Shown: piece after piece, positions 18,847 to 28,800 of the stretch
Position numbering within the stretch: position 1 is the first letter of the stretch
How the letters are laid out: each line of letters opens with the position of its first letter
Virus record (IMG/VR): IMGVR_UViG_3300038701_000727
Span: 1-34,101 of that record
Source: a virus
Length of the DNA stretch: 34,101 nt
Strand: one strand, 5' to 3'
Notes under the pieces: model-generated
Databases searched by the model: none
Seen by the model: only the letters and a program-made list of their open reading frames with translations
Told to the model about the DNA's origin: nothing
Position numbers and translations under genes: made by a program

Positions 18847-18863
18847 GCCACCTGATGTATATT
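18835..18863 (+). promoter_or_regulatory. Candidate promoter upstream of the scaffold/capsid genes
   Basis: TTGCAT (18835-18840) and TATATT (18858-18863) are 17 bases apart, very like the minus-strand promoter at 5068-5096, including ATG just before TATATT. Transcription would begin near 18870. However, the ribosome binding site of the next gene (GAGAGGG, 18864-18870) would then fall at or before the start, so either the real start is earlier or the promoter mainly serves the scaffold and capsid genes downstream. Confidence 0.4.
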
Positions 18864-18879
18864 GAGAGGGATTACAAGT

Positions 18880-19167
18880 ATGGATGAGGCAAACGAAAAC
18901 ACTAACGCCCATAACCTGAACGTCAAACGGTTAGAGGAGTTAGATCAACGGCTCATTACCCAAATAATGAGTACACCGCAGGGGCGGGAGTGGATGTGGA
19001 ATCTACTAGCCCTCTGCAAAATCGGTCACACAGCAATGAGGCAAACGGATAGAGAGACAGCGTTCACACTTGGAGAACAGAATATCGGACTCCAGCTCCA
19101 GAATAAAATCTTTATCCACGCGCCTGACATGTGGATCAAAACCCTAGAAGAGAGGCAAGGACAATGA
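18880..19167 (+). CDS. Bbp19-like virion-region protein, 95 aa
   Basis: The stretch STPQGREWMWNLLALCKIGH, then ETAFTLGEQNIGLQLQNKI and ending in an acidic helix, fits the small Bbp19-like family (named after a Bordetella phage BPP-1 protein), which is found between connector and scaffold/capsid genes. Biochemical function is not known. The ATG at 18880 has GAGAGGG about 9 bases upstream. An alternative ATG at 18862 falls in the -10 box. The stop overlaps the scaffold start as ATGA. Confidence 0.65.
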   Translation: MDEANENTNAHNLNVKRLEELDQRLITQIMSTPQGREWMWNLLALCKIGHTAMRQTDRETAFTLGEQNIGLQLQNKIFIHAPDMWIKTLEERQGQ

Positions 19168-19769
19168 CTATTGAAGAAACTGGAAATGAAGAAGTCACTG
19201 AAGAGGTAACAGAAGAAGTTATCGAGGAACCTACTGAAGAGGCACAGGGTTCTGAGCAGGAGACTAAAGAAAGTGAGAATGGCGAGGAAGAGGGCCCGAT
19301 TGAGCTTGACTTCGAAGCTATCGAGTTGCCTGACGAAACCGAGTTAACCGACAAGGACAAAGAGTACCTGACCGAGTTGGTTAACTTTGACGGAACACCT
19401 GAGGAACGCGCTGGCAAGTTAATCGCCATCTCTCAGGAAATGCAGCAGGCTCAGGCCGACGCAACAATGGAACAGTGGATGAACACTCGTCAAGGGTGGG
19501 TCGATGAGGCCAAAGCTGATCCAGAGTTCGGCGGTGAGAAGTTTGATGCGAATATGCTGGAAGTAGATAAGGTGGTGGAAAAATATGGTTCTGCAGAGCT
19601 CCGTGAGGTGTTCGACGCCACGGGCGCTGGGGACAATCCACACATGATCCGCTTTTTGCATAAGATAGCGCAGGACATTGGTGAAGGCACACCGGCTGGC
19701 GGTGACACCAACAATGATACTAAACGGGACGCAGCAGCCTTGATGTTTCCCTCTGCTAACAAGGAATAG
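19164..19769 (+). CDS. Scaffolding (capsid assembly) protein, 201 aa
   Basis: Extremely acidic: the first 60 residues are mostly Glu, Thr and Val (NEEVTEEVTEEVIEEPTEE), followed by ELDFEAIELPDETELTDKD and a helical C-terminal half with the basic/polar end NNDTKRDAAALMFPSANKE. Acidic composition, size (T7 gp9 has 307 residues) and position directly before the major capsid gene fit a scaffold, which holds the prohead until packaging and is then released. AAGGACA lies before the ATG at 19164. The GAA/ACT repeats at the 5' end form a low-complexity stretch in the DNA. Confidence 0.8.
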   Translation: MTIEETGNEEVTEEVTEEVIEEPTEEAQGSEQETKESENGEEEGPIELDFEAIELPDETELTDKDKEYLTELVNFDGTPEERAGKLIAISQEMQQAQADATMEQWMNTRQGWVDEAKADPEFGGEKFDANMLEVDKVVEKYGSAELREVFDATGAGDNPHMIRFLHKIAQDIGEGTPAGGDTNNDTKRDAAALMFPSANKE

Positions 19770-19773
19770 CTAA

Positions 19774-20784
19774 ATGGCTACCAAATCAGCAAATAATCCT
19801 ACGCTGCTGGACTTAGCGCAAGCGTCGGACGAAGCTGGCAACATTCAATCTGTTGCCGAAATTCTAACCGAAACTAACCCGATCTTGGAAGATATGACTG
19901 TCGTTGAAGGCAATCTGCTTACAGGTCACCGATCAACAATCCGTACAGGCTTGCCCGTCCCTACATGGCGTAAAATGTATGGCGGCGTTCAGCCTACAAA
20001 AGGTACTACATCTCAGGTCACTGACTCATGTGGTAACCTCGAGGCATACGCTGAGGTCGATAAAGATCTTGCAGACTTGAACGGCAATACTGCCGCGTTC
20101 CGCCTGCTTGAAGACCGTGCTCACATCGAGGGCATGAACCAAGAGATGGCCGAGACTATCTTCTTGGGCAACGAAGCAACTGAGCCAGAAACTTTCACGG
20201 GCTTAGCACCACGCTATAACACTGTCAATACTGCGAACGCGCAAAACGCTCGTAACGTTATTGATGGCGGCGGTACAGGTTCTGACAATGCGTCAATCTG
20301 GATCGTATGCTGGTCACCGATGACTGCATTCGGTATTGTTCCAAAAGGCTCTAAAGCTGGCTTGCAGCAAAAAGACCTTGGCGAAATCACAATCGAAGAC
20401 GCTGATGGCAATGGCGGACGTATGCAGGGTTATCGCTCTCATTACAAATGGCAGCTTGGTCTTGTGGTCAAGGACTGGCGTTACGTAGTGCGCATCCCTA
20501 ACATCGATCGTTCACTATTGAACGCTGATGCTTCAGGTTCCAGCGCGGACTTGACAAACCTACTCTTCACGGGTTTGCGCTCAATCCCTAACATGGGCAT
20601 GGGTCGTTGTGGTATCTACCTCGATAAGGATATCGAAACGAAATTGATGCAACAGTTGTCTAACAAGACAAGCGCATCTACACTGAAAACAGAGAACGTT
20701 GGCGGTACAATGGTAACATCTTACCAAGGTATCCCTCTTCGCCAGTCTGCGGCGCTTGAGGCTAACGAAGCTCGCGTAGTCTAA
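19774..20784 (+). CDS. Major capsid protein, 336 aa
   Basis: An HK97-fold-type capsid subunit of podoviruses. Recognisable features are the N-terminal ATKSANNPTLLDLAQASDEAG, the conserved ILEDMTVVEGN, the hinge TGLPVPTWRKMYGGVQPTKG, and LLEDRAHIEGMNQEMAETIF with FTGLAPRYN. It forms the icosahedral shell. There is no obvious ribosomal slippage site near the end, unlike the T7 10A/10B pair. AAGGA lies 9 bases before the ATG. The GC content and codon choice (many GCT, GGC, ACA codons) are smoother than in its neighbours, consistent with very high expression. Confidence 0.92.
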   Translation: MATKSANNPTLLDLAQASDEAGNIQSVAEILTETNPILEDMTVVEGNLLTGHRSTIRTGLPVPTWRKMYGGVQPTKGTTSQVTDSCGNLEAYAEVDKDLADLNGNTAAFRLLEDRAHIEGMNQEMAETIFLGNEATEPETFTGLAPRYNTVNTANAQNARNVIDGGGTGSDNASIWIVCWSPMTAFGIVPKGSKAGLQQKDLGEITIEDADGNGGRMQGYRSHYKWQLGLVVKDWRYVVRIPNIDRSLLNADASGSSADLTNLLFTGLRSIPNMGMGRCGIYLDKDIETKLMQQLSNKTSASTLKTENVGGTMVTSYQGIPLRQSAALEANEARVV

Positions 20785-20797
20785 AAGGAGACCACTT

Positions 20798-21247
20798 ATG
20801 ATTATCGACTCACGTACAGAGTTCTGTGATGCCGCTGCTATGGCTGGTGGCACAGGACGTCAGTTGGTTGGTGACGTAGTTCCGCTAGGTGCTGCTGTTC
20901 CCAATCTGGGCATTGGCGCTCAAATGTTCCTTGTGATCAAGGTTGCCACTGCTTTCACTTCAGGCGGCTCAGCCACCGTGGATTTTGAACTTAGCTCGGA
21001 TGCTGCTGCGGCAATCGCAACAGACGGTTCGGCGACAGTTCATGCTTCCACAGGTGCTATTGCGTTGGCTGATTTGGACGCGGCTGGTGATATTATCGCT
21101 ATCATGCCATTGCCCGCTCGCGCTACATACGAAGATTATCTTGGTATCGTGGCTAACGTAGGCACAGCTGCCCTAACCGCTGGAGCAATTGACGCGTTCA
21201 TCACGCCAGTTCCAGATAATTGGAAAGCGTATCCAGGAGCTAAATAA
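20798..21247 (+). CDS. Bbp16-like capsid cement protein, 149 aa
   Basis: MIIDSRTEFCDAAAMAGG, followed by beta-rich text (GAQMFLVIKVATAF, GSATVDFELSSD, STGAIALADLDAAGD and YLGIVANVG) and an ending like SAFITPVP, fits the Bbp16-like capsid cement family named after phage BPP-1. These small beta proteins bind the outside of the shell and stiffen it. The position directly after the capsid gene agrees. AAGGAGA lies about 8 bases before the ATG. The stop overlaps the next start (TAATG). Confidence 0.75.
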   Translation: MIIDSRTEFCDAAAMAGGTGRQLVGDVVPLGAAVPNLGIGAQMFLVIKVATAFTSGGSATVDFELSSDAAAAIATDGSATVHASTGAIALADLDAAGDIIAIMPLPARATYEDYLGIVANVGTAALTAGAIDAFITPVPDNWKAYPGAK

Positions 21248-21465
21248 TGGCTAAGATCGAAATCCTGAAAACAGGGTTTGCGAATGGTAGTCGCATCCGA
21301 CCTGGCATCTACGACGAGCTACCTGAAGGGTATGACCCTAAAGGACCAGGCGCTTATCGTGAAGTCAATGACGATGGGACTCCTATTTCGGAGACCGAAC
21401 AAAAGAAGGACTCTGCCCCTCTGACAACGAAGGGCAAGTCCACTAAAGAACCGGTAAAACTGTAG
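21247..21465 (+). CDS. Hypothetical small protein, 72 aa
   Basis: A polar protein with strand-like start (KIEILKTGFANGSRIRPGIY), then acidic/proline-rich text (LPEGYDPKGPGAYREVNDDG) and a lysine/threonine-rich disordered end. It lies between the cement and tail-tube genes, where small head-completion or connector-plug proteins occur, but no family is recognised. The ATG overlaps the preceding stop as TAATG. Confidence 0.65.
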   Translation: MAKIEILKTGFANGSRIRPGIYDELPEGYDPKGPGAYREVNDDGTPISETEQKKDSAPLTTKGKSTKEPVKL

Positions 21466-21475
21466 GGATAAAGCA

Positions 21476-22153
21476 ATGGCACAGGACGTCACTTCTATCT
21501 ATAACCTCGCACTGAGTAACGCTGGAATTGACGTTACTGTGTCTGCTCCTACAGAGCGTTCGCCGGAGGCGGAGAAATGTAACTTGCACTATGAAACAGT
21601 TCGCGATTATGTCTTTGGTATGGCGGACTGGCCCGAGTTGAAGAAGAGCCAAATCTTAGCTCTGAGCGCGACACGGGACGAGAATGTTGATTGGGCTGAT
21701 GCCGATCCTCATCCTGGGTATAAGTACGCATTCTCCTTCCCCTCCGATTGCGTTGTTCCGAGGCACCTGAGCGATTACTCTCGTTTTATAACAGGCGCTT
21801 CGGACTCTGCAAGACTTGTCTACTGTAACAAGTCCCCCTCTATCCTGACCTACACGGCGCGCCGAACCAATCCCGCGCTTTGGTCTAACAGCCTTTACAC
21901 CGCCGTACACACCGCACTAGCTGCCGCAATCGTAATGCAGATGACAGGCAAGAATAACCGCGTTAAAATTCTGACCGAGCGTACTGACTCTCACGTCATG
22001 CAGGTTCGCGCCGTGTCCGCCCGAGAGCAAAATCAGGTCATGGAAACGCTACCACAGTGGATCACAGCTCGCGGGTTCGGCGATGCGCAGCGCACTCGAT
22101 ACTACTACCCACTCAATTCACTATTGGTTAACTCAGGAGTTCCAGTGACATGA
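21476..22153 (+). CDS. Tail tubular protein A-like (gp11-type head-tail adaptor), 225 aa
   Basis: The start QDVTSIYNLALSNAGID, the ERSPEAEKCNLHYETVRDYV helix and the aromatic FGMADWPELKKSQ are the usual features of gatekeeper/adaptor proteins of the T7 gp11 type. It attaches beneath the connector and joins it to the nozzle. The length is similar to T7 gp11 (196). Its start has a GGGATAAAGCA lead, and its stop overlaps the next gene as ATGA. Confidence 0.85.
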   Translation: MAQDVTSIYNLALSNAGIDVTVSAPTERSPEAEKCNLHYETVRDYVFGMADWPELKKSQILALSATRDENVDWADADPHPGYKYAFSFPSDCVVPRHLSDYSRFITGASDSARLVYCNKSPSILTYTARRTNPALWSNSLYTAVHTALAAAIVMQMTGKNNRVKILTERTDSHVMQVRAVSAREQNQVMETLPQWITARGFGDAQRTRYYYPLNSLLVNSGVPVT

Positions 22154-24921
22154 GCGATGACTTAATTCAATTTGCCTTTACTTCGGGTGAGCAATCGCCC
22201 AAGCTGGGATTCCGCGCTGACTTTGAGAAGTACGGCTTTGGTCTTGAACGAGCGCATAACTGGTATGTGGATTTTCACGGCGGGCTTAACACACGTCCTG
22301 GCTTATTAGTCTCCGAGATTATTCCCGACATGGCGAGTGGCGTGCGCTTATTGAAGTTCCAATTCTCCAACGACACCTCGAACAGTTACGTGGTCATTCT
22401 GACGGACGGGAAAATTCGTTTCGTGCAGGACTCCAAGTACATCCTTGAAACCGCGATCAGCTTCACGCAGAGTGAATCAGCCCCATACAACATTACTAGC
22501 GCAGGGCACGGCTATACCACTGGCGATATCGTAAAGTACATGGGCGAGGAAGATGGTATCATATACACTGTGACTGTAGTGGACGCGAATACCTTCACAC
22601 TACAACATCCGATCACTGGCGCCAACGTGCTATTGAGCGGGGCCAGTACGGAAATTGCTCGTGTCTATACTATTGCCAATCCATACGCCGTAGCTGACTT
22701 CACAAAAATCCGCTCTTATAACATTCGCGACACGATCCGTCTAACGCACTCAAGTTACCCAATCAAGAACCTGACCCGCGCGGCTCACGCTTCATGGAGC
22801 ATTACAAATGAAGCAATCGTGGGATCGGGAGCGCGTCCTACAAGTCTATCACACACTGCGAGTGGCGCTGGTTCTGCGGGTTGCATCTACGCAGTGACTG
22901 CAGTATTCGAAGACGGCACTGAGTCCTTACCTTCTGACCTACGCTTCGCCACCTCCATTGTGGACTTTACTTCCACCGCAGGCTATGTACGACTTAACTG
23001 GACAGGCGTAATAGGCGCTATCGGGTATAAGGTCTATCGCTCACTCGTACTATCTGCCTCAGGTGAATTGTCCGCCTCTCAGGACCTTGGTTACCTCGGG
23101 GACGCATCATCTACTCAATTCATAGACAATAACATCGTTCCTGATTTCACCTCGTCATTTCCAGTGAACTACAACCCTTTCGCTAATGGCGCAGTAACGC
23201 ATATCGACGTGACTGCTGTTGGTTCCGGTTATAGCAACTCCAGTACTGTTTCCATTAGTTCGGGCACTGGCTCTGGCTTCGTCGGCTATCCCATAGTTAA
23301 CTCAAGCGGGCAATGTACGAGCATTCGCATTTTAAACGGGGGCGAGGGCTACATTTTTTCTGACACCATCACGGTATCGGGAGGCTCAGGCGCTACATTC
23401 TCTCTTACGGTTAGTGAAGCTTCGGGCAATTATCCTGCCGTGTCCAACATCATTCAGCAGCGCCAAATTTACGCCGCGACCGATAACAACCCTCTAACGA
23501 TCTTCGGCTCTAAGCCAGGCGCGTTCTCCAACTTCGACGTGTCAACTGTCAGCAATGCTGCGGACGCATACGAGTTCATCATCGATAGTGAAACCATAGC
23601 CCCCTTGCGTCATGTAGTTCATATGCGCGGCGGTATGCTACTCCTTACTGGTGCTGGCATCTGGCTATTGTCAGGCGGATCGGACAGCTTCGCGATTACC
23701 TCCCAAACGAACTTCGCTGAACCCCAAACTCGTTTCGGAGTTGCGGACATTGACCCGATCACCATTGACTCGAACCTCCTCTATGTGACGGATAAGGAAA
23801 GCACGGTTCGCCTTCTATCCTACTCAGAGTTCTCAAAGGTCTACGGCGGGCGCGACATGTCCATCCTAAGTTCTCACCTGTTTCGTCAGGACAATCCGAT
23901 CGTGAACTGGGCCTACCAAGAAACACCAAATCGCCTAGTCTTCTGTACGCGCGAGGACGGTTCTGCGCTGATCTTCACACTGGAGATCGAACAAAATATT
24001 TATGCATGGACTCCAATCACTACCCGCGGTAAGTTCAAAGAGTTTATCAATGTGCAAGAGGACACTAAGGATAAGACCTATTGCGCAGTGCAACGAAACA
24101 TCAACGGCACCTCAGTAGGTTTCCTTGAGTACGTCTCGGACTACGACATCGAGGTAGATGAAGACGCGATCTGCTTAGACAACTCAATCTCGAACACGCT
24201 GAACGCTCAGACTACGGGCCTCACAGTTTCCGCCGCAACTGGCACGGTCACATTAACGGCGGACTCAGCTGTATTCAGTTCCGGTAATGTCGGGCATATT
24301 GTTCGTGTTGGCGGCGGCAAGCTAGTAATTACGGCGTACACCTCAACCACAGTCGTGACCGCTTCAGTCCAGCGCGCCATTACTGAACTTGACTTTGAGC
24401 TCGAGACTCCTGCCAAAGCGTTATCCGGCGAATGGACTATGGATGAACCAAGCACAACGGTGAGCGGCCTACGTCATCTCGAAGGCGAGACTATCAAAGT
24501 GTTGGCGGACGGTAACGTAGTAGAAAACTTGACAGTTAGTAACGGAAGCGTAACGTTACCTCAGGCCGCAACTAAGACAATCGCGGGACTCGGCTACACT
24601 TGCATAGGCCGTACCCTTCCCCTTACTGTGGATGGCGCTGTTATTCAGGCACGGCGCAAAGACGTTATTGGTCTGGCGCTGAAAGTGAATAAAACGAGAG
24701 GCCTCAAATACGGTAAGTCTTTGGATAAACTGTATGAGGTAAAAGAGAGGACTAACGAACCAATGGGCACGGCAATTGCGCTGCGTTCAACGACGGACTA
24801 TCTCGCAGTGACGGGCGGGATGGATAAGACTGGTCAAAGCTACTTCGTGCAAGATCAGCCGCTGCCCGCTCGTGTCCTTGGTATCGTGACAACACTAGAG
24901 GTCGGAGATGATCCTGATTAG
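22150..24921 (+). CDS. Tail tubular protein B-like (gp12-type nozzle), 923 aa
   Basis: Typical nozzle features are present in order: FTSGEQSPKLGFRADFEKY with LNTRPGLLV (residues 10-54); a TxGHGYTTGDIVKY domain with VDANTFTL (117-151), as in many phage nozzle insertions; a fibronectin-like GCIYAVTAVFEDGTESLPSD part (244-263); a glycine-rich pair of repeats (357-424); then the propeller motif QQRQIYAATDNNPLTIFGSK (436-455). A beta-sandwich of T/V/S repeats (about 683-760) follows. The protein forms the lower tail through which DNA passes. The final overlap with the next gene is 14 bases. Confidence 0.88.
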   Translation: MSDDLIQFAFTSGEQSPKLGFRADFEKYGFGLERAHNWYVDFHGGLNTRPGLLVSEIIPDMASGVRLLKFQFSNDTSNSYVVILTDGKIRFVQDSKYILETAISFTQSESAPYNITSAGHGYTTGDIVKYMGEEDGIIYTVTVVDANTFTLQHPITGANVLLSGASTEIARVYTIANPYAVADFTKIRSYNIRDTIRLTHSSYPIKNLTRAAHASWSITNEAIVGSGARPTSLSHTASGAGSAGCIYAVTAVFEDGTESLPSDLRFATSIVDFTSTAGYVRLNWTGVIGAIGYKVYRSLVLSASGELSASQDLGYLGDASSTQFIDNNIVPDFTSSFPVNYNPFANGAVTHIDVTAVGSGYSNSSTVSISSGTGSGFVGYPIVNSSGQCTSIRILNGGEGYIFSDTITVSGGSGATFSLTVSEASGNYPAVSNIIQQRQIYAATDNNPLTIFGSKPGAFSNFDVSTVSNAADAYEFIIDSETIAPLRHVVHMRGGMLLLTGAGIWLLSGGSDSFAITSQTNFAEPQTRFGVADIDPITIDSNLLYVTDKESTVRLLSYSEFSKVYGGRDMSILSSHLFRQDNPIVNWAYQETPNRLVFCTREDGSALIFTLEIEQNIYAWTPITTRGKFKEFINVQEDTKDKTYCAVQRNINGTSVGFLEYVSDYDIEVDEDAICLDNSISNTLNAQTTGLTVSAATGTVTLTADSAVFSSGNVGHIVRVGGGKLVITAYTSTTVVTASVQRAITELDFELETPAKALSGEWTMDEPSTTVSGLRHLEGETIKVLADGNVVENLTVSNGSVTLPQAATKTIAGLGYTCIGRTLPLTVDGAVIQARRKDVIGLALKVNKTRGLKYGKSLDKLYEVKERTNEPMGTAIALRSTTDYLAVTGGMDKTGQSYFVQDQPLPARVLGIVTTLEVGDDPD

Positions 24922-25306
24922 AGACGTAAATAAGATGTCACCTGAACTAGAGGTGGCGTTAGATAATATCGCTGAGTTGGAAGGCAAGAGGCCCAAACTA
25001 ACTCACCAAACAATTCAGCGTATGTGGGTAATATTTGAAGACAAGGAGCCAGTTTTCTTTTGCGGTGTTTCGCGCCACAGTATGCTTGGGCAACTCGTAT
25101 TCTGGTTTATGCCGTGCAAACAGTTCTACGCGAAACCTCGGCGGTACATCAAGGCAATTCATTCCTTGCTGCCGATGATGAAAGAAATCTATCCCTCGTT
25201 CCGTGTTGAGGTGGACGAGACTAACAAGGTTAATATTCGGTTTGTAGAGGCGTTTGGTTTTCGCTATTCTCACACTACCGAAAACATGAAAGTTTATGAG
25301 GTGTAA
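24908..25306 (+). CDS. Ejection-region protein of the gp13 type (acetyltransferase-like fold), 132 aa
   Basis: An early part with aromatic strands (MWVIFEDKEPVFFCGVS, MLGQLVFWFMPCKQFYA), then helices and a C-terminal VEVDETNKVNIRFVEAFGFRY with a YEV end, resembles GNAT acetyltransferases, as does T7 gp13. The equivalent T7 protein is needed for virion assembly and is not known as an enzyme. Conserved acetyl-CoA loop residues (RxxGxxG/A) are not visible, so it may be a structural derivative. The start overlaps the nozzle end by 14 bases, with GAGG 6 bases upstream. Confidence 0.7.
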   Translation: MILIRDVNKMSPELEVALDNIAELEGKRPKLTHQTIQRMWVIFEDKEPVFFCGVSRHSMLGQLVFWFMPCKQFYAKPRRYIKAIHSLLPMMKEIYPSFRVEVDETNKVNIRFVEAFGFRYSHTTENMKVYEV

Positions 25307-25308
25307 TT

Positions 25309-25857
25309 ATGGCAGGTATAAGCGCAGCAGCTTCCGTTCTTAGCTCCGTTGTTGGGGCAGCGGGCGCTATCATGCAAGCTCAGGCTCAAGCAAATGCGGC
25401 GAAGTATCAAGCTCAAGTGGCGGAAATGAACGCGCAGATTTCTCGCGATAACGCTCAGAGAGAAATTCAAGTTTCTCAACTAGAGCAGCAACGTAAGGAT
25501 CAGGATAACGCGGCACTGCTTGGTGAACAAGTGGTCATTCAGGGCGCAAGTGGTTTGGCGTTGGGCGGGCGATCTCAGATGCTTACGCGTAAGAGTGCCA
25601 AGCAATTATCCCGTGCTGACTCCTTCGCGGTGCGTTATGCGGGCGAGCTTAATAAATACAATCATCTGGTTGAGGCCAGCAATCAAACGGCTAACGCGGA
25701 ACTCAAACGGATGGAAGCCTCAGCCGCGTCCACCGCTGGTTTCTTCAACGCGTTCGGTTCTCTGCTCGGCGCCGCCTCTGCCTTCAGTGGTAGTCGCAGC
25801 ACTTCCCGAAAATATACCCCTGTACCAACTCAGCGCCAAGGACTGCTAGTGATATGA
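25309..25857 (+). CDS. Internal virion protein of the gp14 type, 182 aa
   Basis: A hydrophobic, alanine-rich start (GISAAASVLSSVVGAAGAIM) is followed by a long glutamine/alanine-rich coiled stretch (AQAQANAAKYQAQVAEMNAQ, then QREIQVSQLEQQRKDQDNA) and a second hydrophobic alanine-rich segment near the end (AASTAGFFNAFGSLLGAASA). T7 gp14 has about 196 residues and joins the ejection complex inserted in the outer membrane. Layout and position match. GAGG lies 8 bases before the ATG. The stop overlaps the next start as ATGA. Confidence 0.75.
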   Translation: MAGISAAASVLSSVVGAAGAIMQAQAQANAAKYQAQVAEMNAQISRDNAQREIQVSQLEQQRKDQDNAALLGEQVVIQGASGLALGGRSQMLTRKSAKQLSRADSFAVRYAGELNKYNHLVEASNQTANAELKRMEASAASTAGFFNAFGSLLGAASAFSGSRSTSRKYTPVPTQRQGLLVI

Positions 25858-28800
25858 GAATACCATCACCTAAGACTACCAGTGTCGGAATTTCCAATAC
25901 GCCGCTTGCTCACTTTAACGTATCGGCTGCTACGCCGGAAGCATTCGGTGCAGGCATTGGTCGCTCGCTTCAAAATGTGGCGGGCGCAATTAGTAAGTTC
26001 GGCGCTAGCTATGACGCACGTCAGCAGAAGGTTAAGACCACTGATGGCTTGGTGGAGTTGCAGAAGTTCAACACAAACCTACAAACCACGCTGATCGAGA
26101 ACCGCCGAAACACCGATCCCGCTCAAAGCAACCACTTTGAAATCAGCGAGGCCACGATTGAGAATATGACGAATGAGTTCGTGGCTGGACTCGATCCGAA
26201 AATTCAGGAAAGCTTCCGTGTTCGAGCAGGTGCTATTGCTGAAGAGGCTAAGCTAAGCGAATTCAAATTCGGGCTGGAACAGGAAGACGCGTTCTTTACT
26301 CAGGCTGTCGGCGAAGCGCATGACACGGCGATTACAGGATTTGGCGAAGGCCGCTGGACCCGCGAACAGGCTAAGCAGCATGTGGCCGAGATTGTCCTCA
26401 ACACTGACCTGAGCGAGATGCAGAAAGCTGAAGCCCTCTATAAGTTTGAGTTAGCAATCTCCGCGCAGGACTATAAGCGCAGCATTAAGAAGGAGATGGA
26501 ACTTAATTCGGCCGAGGCGCCTGACCAAGCGCTGAATATTATTCGCGGGTTCGAGGGATATCGCACCTCAGCTTACGGAGACACGCGGGCAAGTACAGGG
26601 CAGTTCGATGCTTGGCGTGTTGGCTACGGCTCCGACACAGTCGTTCGCGCGGATGGCAAGATTGAAAAAGTTACCAAGAATACTGTGGTGACTAAGGCAG
26701 ACGCTGAACGTACTCTACGCTACCGTCTTGAAAACGAGTTCATCCCGCGTGTTAAAAAACAGGTGGGCGCGTCGAACTACGATAGCTTACCTAACTCCGT
26801 TAAAGGTGTACTTGGTTCACTAGCATGGAACTACGGCTCACTTCCTAACGAGGTTACTAAGGCCGTGAAAACTGGCGATCTTAACCTCATTGCAGATCAG
26901 GTCGGCAAGCTTAGCTCAAATCCAGAGCGCCGCGAGAAAGAGGCGGAGATTGTTCGTCAGGCGGCTGCGGGCTATAGCGGACCTGAGTTTGAGCGAGTGC
27001 AGCTTGGGCAAGACAAAAACGGGTATTGGACTGCGCCAAATATCTCATACCAGATCGCGGGCAAGACACGGAACAAGCCAGTATCTAAAGATTATGTGGC
27101 TAAGATTTCCACTGGTCTAACTATGATTGATCCGAAGCTAGGCGCTATCATTACGTCTGGCGCGCAGGATCGTAAAGGAGAGAAAAAGGGACTGGAAGCG
27201 CTTAGACGTACAGGCTCAACTCGACATGACCACGATGGTTCGGGCGAGGGACATACGTCAGATTTCGTCCTGACCTATAACGGCAAAGCGGTTACCCCAG
27301 GTCAGAACAAGGAGTTGTATGCGAAAGTTATCGGACAGATGGCTGCGATGGGCTTTACTGGCATCGGGCACTATGCATGGGGTATTCATGTGGGCGGCGG
27401 CACTCCTTCGTTTTGGGGGCCAGACACTACTTCGGCTACCGCTGATCCAGACTTACTCGCTGCATACAACGCGGGGCGTACTCGGGCACGGAATGGCATC
27501 GACACTGATCCGCGTTTCGACCTCGTCACCCTCGAGCAACGTCAAGCTTATCGTGCGGATGCTCAGAAAGAGATTGCTAATGAAGAGGCCGCGATGCTTA
27601 AAGCGTTGGCCGATCAGAAGAATGAGGAGATTAACGCTCTTCGTTTCGCAATCGCTGACGGTAAGGCGGGACGCGCAGACATTGAGGCGGCTCGTGCAAA
27701 CGGCACATTAAGCGATTTCACTGACTATGAGAAAGTATTGAATGATCTGGAAGCGCGCGATAAGGATGACTCGGACTATAACAATTACGTGCAGAAGAGT
27801 GCAAATGGCGGGTTCTTCTCTCAGGACTCCACAGACGATAAGGATGGAGCGAACGCGTTCCTTAAGAAGTCTGGCATTCTCTCGCAGATTGAAGAGATGG
27901 ACGAGGGCGCGGCGCAAGTCGTAACTCAGCTAGTCGAGCAGCAGCAATTCATCGCGCCGAACCTCATGTCACAACTGAATGCGATGGCAGCTAGTAATAA
28001 CTACGCGGCTTCGAAGTACGCCTATCAGTTACTGGCGCAGTTGCAGGATCGGGCACCTGAGCAAGTCGACCTCCTAATGAACGATGCGGAGATGCGTAAG
28101 TTCAATGAGTGGCGCCAGTTGCAAGGCACGCTCACCGAGGAACAACAAGAGGCAAGATTTAATAATGCCCGCGATCCTGAACGCCGTGTAGTTACTGAGG
28201 CCACGCGGAAAATTGCGGACGATCTACTAAAGGAAGAATACGATGCGGACTACGTTTCCGGAAAGATCAACGACCGTTACTGGTTTAACCCCGATCATGA
28301 GGGCCTCGCGAAACAAACAGAACTTGCCTTGTACAAAGAATTTTCCACAGAGTTCCGTAAAGCCATGGAAAGCGTGAAAGACCCTGATATTGCGGCTGAG
28401 CTAGCAATGAAAGCGATCAACCGCAATTGGGATAAGTCTGCGGTTGGGATGCCGATATTCATGAAGCATCCGCCGCAAATTACCTACCCTGCTATTGAGG
28501 AGTCACACGACTGGATCGACATCGATATCCGTAAAGAGTTTGATATCTTGGGCGACACGCAATATCAGCTTATAAGCGATAAGCAAACTGCGGCGGATAT
28601 TGAACGGCGGCGGAAAGGTGAAAGTAATCAACTCCCATCTTACCGTGTTGTAGTGATGCGCGATGGCGTGTTCGAGTATGAGGAAGATCGTTGGTACGGC
28701 GAGGTCGATCCTAAGATGATAGACCGTGACGCTGAACGTATTGAAAAAGCGGCCGCAGAGCGCAGAGAGTATAATCGCATGCTTGAGCTACAAGAGATGA

